A stretch of 64,000 bases of DNA from CAWCTD01 sp963798455. GTDB lineage: Bacteria > Acidobacteriota > Terriglobia > Bryobacterales > Bryobacteraceae. Location of the stretch: NCBI GenBank assembly GCA_963798455.1, contig CAWCTD010000003.1, positions 310,001 to 374,000 on the forward strand, in the 5' to 3' direction. Shown piece after piece: positions 62,598-64,000 of this stretch (position 1 is its first letter; every line of letters begins with the position of its first letter). Below the pieces are notes generated by a model that worked only from the letters and a program-made list of their open reading frames with translations, was not told the DNA's origin and ran no database searches. Both the position numbers and the translations under genes were made by a program.

Positions 62598-62626
62598 ATT
62601 CTACATCTGGTGGTGAGAGAATTCAA
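62598..62626 (-). promoter_or_regulatory. Promoter I of the metallo-beta-lactamase gene
   Basis: TTGAAT (62626-62621), 17 bases, then TAGAAT (62603-62598) within CAGATGTAGAATCTACTG. With promoter F this is one of two members of the family that also has a good -35 box. Confidence 0.7.
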
Positions 62627-62886
62627 GGCAAACATCTTCTTCCGGCCATTGCGGTAGTTGGAGCAGGGCGCAAGTGCCAGGAGGAAGCTGAAGTAAACCC
62701 CAAGAATTGGAGCAGTGGCTTAAGCGGGAACTTCCGTTCTGGAGTCCCGAGTCCGATTCAGTATACCCCCAGCCGCCGTCCTTTAATCCTACGACTTGCG
62801 TTCTTTCCTCGTGGAGCCGTGTTCAACCCCGCGAAGCGCAGTTTTCGCCCGGCCGGAAAGATCCAAAACCGGGAAAGCCAGTCTTT

Positions 62887-63190
62887 TCAGCGCATTCCAG
62901 AAACACCTCGCTGACGATCGCGTCCTTGACCGCATAATCTGGCGGTTTGCATCGCTTCTCCTTCGCCGAAGCCCAGCCGCTCATCCAACTCTCGAACCAG
63001 AACCAAGCCGCCGTCCGAAGTGATTCGTGACCCTTGGAAATCAACCTTGAGGCACGCGTTGAACGAGAGTTGGAATGGTTGATTTTGTCTTTCACCCATT
63101 GGGTGTTGACCTCCAAAACGCCTTTATCACATCGAAACCCGCATGAATAAAGGCGTCGGACGCCATCAAGAAGTTATCAGTACCTGTTCA
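62887..63190 (-). pseudogene. N-terminal fragment of an IS1380-family transposase
   Basis: GERQNQPFQLSFNACLKVDF and QGSRITSDGGLVLVREL, then DERLGFGE, match the start of IS1380 transposases. At about 62960 the frame changes to unrelated sequence. The upstream DNA (TTCATGCGGGTTTCGATGTG on -, 63130-63150) resembles the element's end. The body is gone. Bases 62640-62886 and 63191-63270 hold no gene I can support. Confidence 0.7.
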
Positions 63191-63271
63191 AAACGGAAAT
63201 GCGGGATGAGACTTGTGGGAATCACAGTGATATCGCCCCCCCTTTCGGGCTATGCCCGCGAGCGTGGCGCG

Positions 63272-64000
63272 CTACGCCGCGGACGTGGTGCGGACCTTCG
63301 AGCCGACGAAAGCGTAATAGGCGACGTACAAGTAACACAGCAGCGGCACGAGCATCGCCAGCGCCATGCTTCTGGTGCGATCGAAGATAAGGCCCATCAA
63401 AGGCGTCAAGGCCGCGCCCCCGACGATCGCCATCACCACCATCGAGCCGCCCAGCTTCGTGTTCGGGCCAAGCTCCTTGATCGACAAGGCGAAAATCGTG
63501 GGGAACATCAGCGACATGAAGAAGCTGGTCAGGAAGATGGCCCACATCCCCACCCAGCCAGGATGGAGCACGCCCACGGCGACCAGGGCCACATTGGCGA
63601 ACGCGTACATCCCCATCAGCGTGCGGGGCTGAATGAAGCTCATCAGGTACGTCGCCGAGAACCTCCCCACGCAGAATGCCACCAGCGTCCCTGTCAGGAA
63701 GTAGCCCGCAATCTTCTCCGGCTGGCGGGTATAGTCCTGCACGTATTGGATGAAGTAGCTCCAGGTTCCCACCTGTGCGCCCACGTAGAAGAACTGCGCC
63801 AGCACGCCCTTGACGAAGTGCGGATGCTTGAAAAGGTCCGTGAAGCGTCCTTTGTGCCGCCCCTCCGCCGAGTCGGCCTCCTCCGCGATCTTCGGGAACC
63901 TGGTCATCATGATCAGCAAGGCCCACACGAAGACCACGCAGCCCAGAACCAGGTAGGGGGCCACCACCCTCATGGTTTCGTGCTGCAGGTAGGCGTCATA
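63272..64000 (-). CDS. FucP-like sugar permease (major facilitator), 5' end outside the window
   Basis: The visible 242 residues carry at least six membrane segments (VLGCVVFVWALLIMM, FYVGAQVGTWSYFIQYV, IAGYFLTGTLVAFCVGRFSA, ANVALVAVGVLHPGWVG, FFMSLMFPTIFALSIKELGP, GGAALTPLMGLIFD). HETMRVVAPYLVLG, FVKGVLAQFFYVGAQVG and MFPTIFAL are typical of L-fucose/proton symporters and relatives that take up fucose or hexoses. It enters from beyond base 64000 and stops at 63272. An L-fucose importer would complement the GH95 enzyme at 2 kb, though they are not in the same locus. Confidence 0.85.
   Translation of the reverse strand, partial: YDAYLQHETMRVVAPYLVLGCVVFVWALLIMMTRFPKIAEEADSAEGRHKGRFTDLFKHPHFVKGVLAQFFYVGAQVGTWSYFIQYVQDYTRQPEKIAGYFLTGTLVAFCVGRFSATYLMSFIQPRTLMGMYAFANVALVAVGVLHPGWVGMWAIFLTSFFMSLMFPTIFALSIKELGPNTKLGGSMVVMAIVGGAALTPLMGLIFDRTRSMALAMLVPLLCYLYVAYYAFVGSKVRTTSAA

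Noticed and set aside
62640..62937. Short + strand frames near the metallo-beta-lactamase promoter
   Set aside because: They contain plausible stretches (QELEQWLKRELPFW) but no start, family or ribosome site.

Overview
The window is high-GC bacterial DNA packed with Tat- and Sec-exported carbohydrate enzymes, PD40 (TolB-like) proteins, sulfatase, DUF362 and AGE-family genes, and many insertion sequences. That mix resembles soil Acidobacteriota of the Bryobacterales/Solibacter type. This placement is an inference from gene content; no rRNA or marker gene is present to prove it.

Layout. 1-2 kb: an IS630 copy has cut a Tat-signal gene next to a decayed sulfatase. 2-11.2 kb: a carbohydrate locus with a GH95 enzyme and a large Tat-exported glycosidase-like protein on +, facing a four-gene operon on - (aldo/keto reductase, small exported protein, xylose-isomerase-like TIM barrel, Gfo/Idh dehydrogenase). 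11.2-15.3 kb: an exported YqgE-like protein, an exported methyltransferase and unexplained repeats. 15.3-20.2 kb: a histidine kinase/response regulator operon followed by a PD40 protein, with matching arrays of TGACA repeats before the operon and before the PD40 gene. 20.2-29 kb: protease, hypothetical exported protein, OsmC-like protein, tyrosine recombinase, an M28 peptidase broken by an IS3-type element, and an exported methyltransferase.

29-36 kb is an integrative element. It holds a serine recombinase, small HTH proteins, a prim-pol/SF3 helicase, GTGAC-rich inverted repeats that look like a replication origin, an integrase, and the 3' half of a tRNA-Phe as an attachment-site scar. 36-46 kb is a graveyard of mobile DNA: two pieces of an integrase-core transposase, a group II intron RT remnant, and a ~522-codon uncharacterised gene split by an intact IS66 element with an exact 8-bp target duplication. 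It also holds an RraA-like gene, a frameshifted mannonate-dehydratase-like gene and a GntR-LacI regulator.

46-56 kb appears to be an inverted block. One DUF362 gene and one IS630 transposase gene are each cut at the same short sequence at both ends of the block; inverting it restores both genes in frame. The block carries an intact IS3-type element with 4-bp duplications and a - strand cluster of two AGE-family epimerases, an aldose-1-epimerase-like protein, a DUF362 protein and an exported hypothetical protein. 56-64 kb holds an ISNCY remnant, two exported esterases, a metallo-beta-lactamase-fold protein of lower GC, an IS1380 remnant and the end of a FucP-like permease.

A recurring promoter-like module (core TGTA[C/G]AATC) lies upstream of nine genes across the window, and all nine encode exported proteins. 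Together the intact genes suggest a cell that trims and epimerises fucose- or uronate-type sugars outside the cytoplasm, in a genome strongly reshaped by transposition. I found no CRISPR array, rRNA or complete tRNA.
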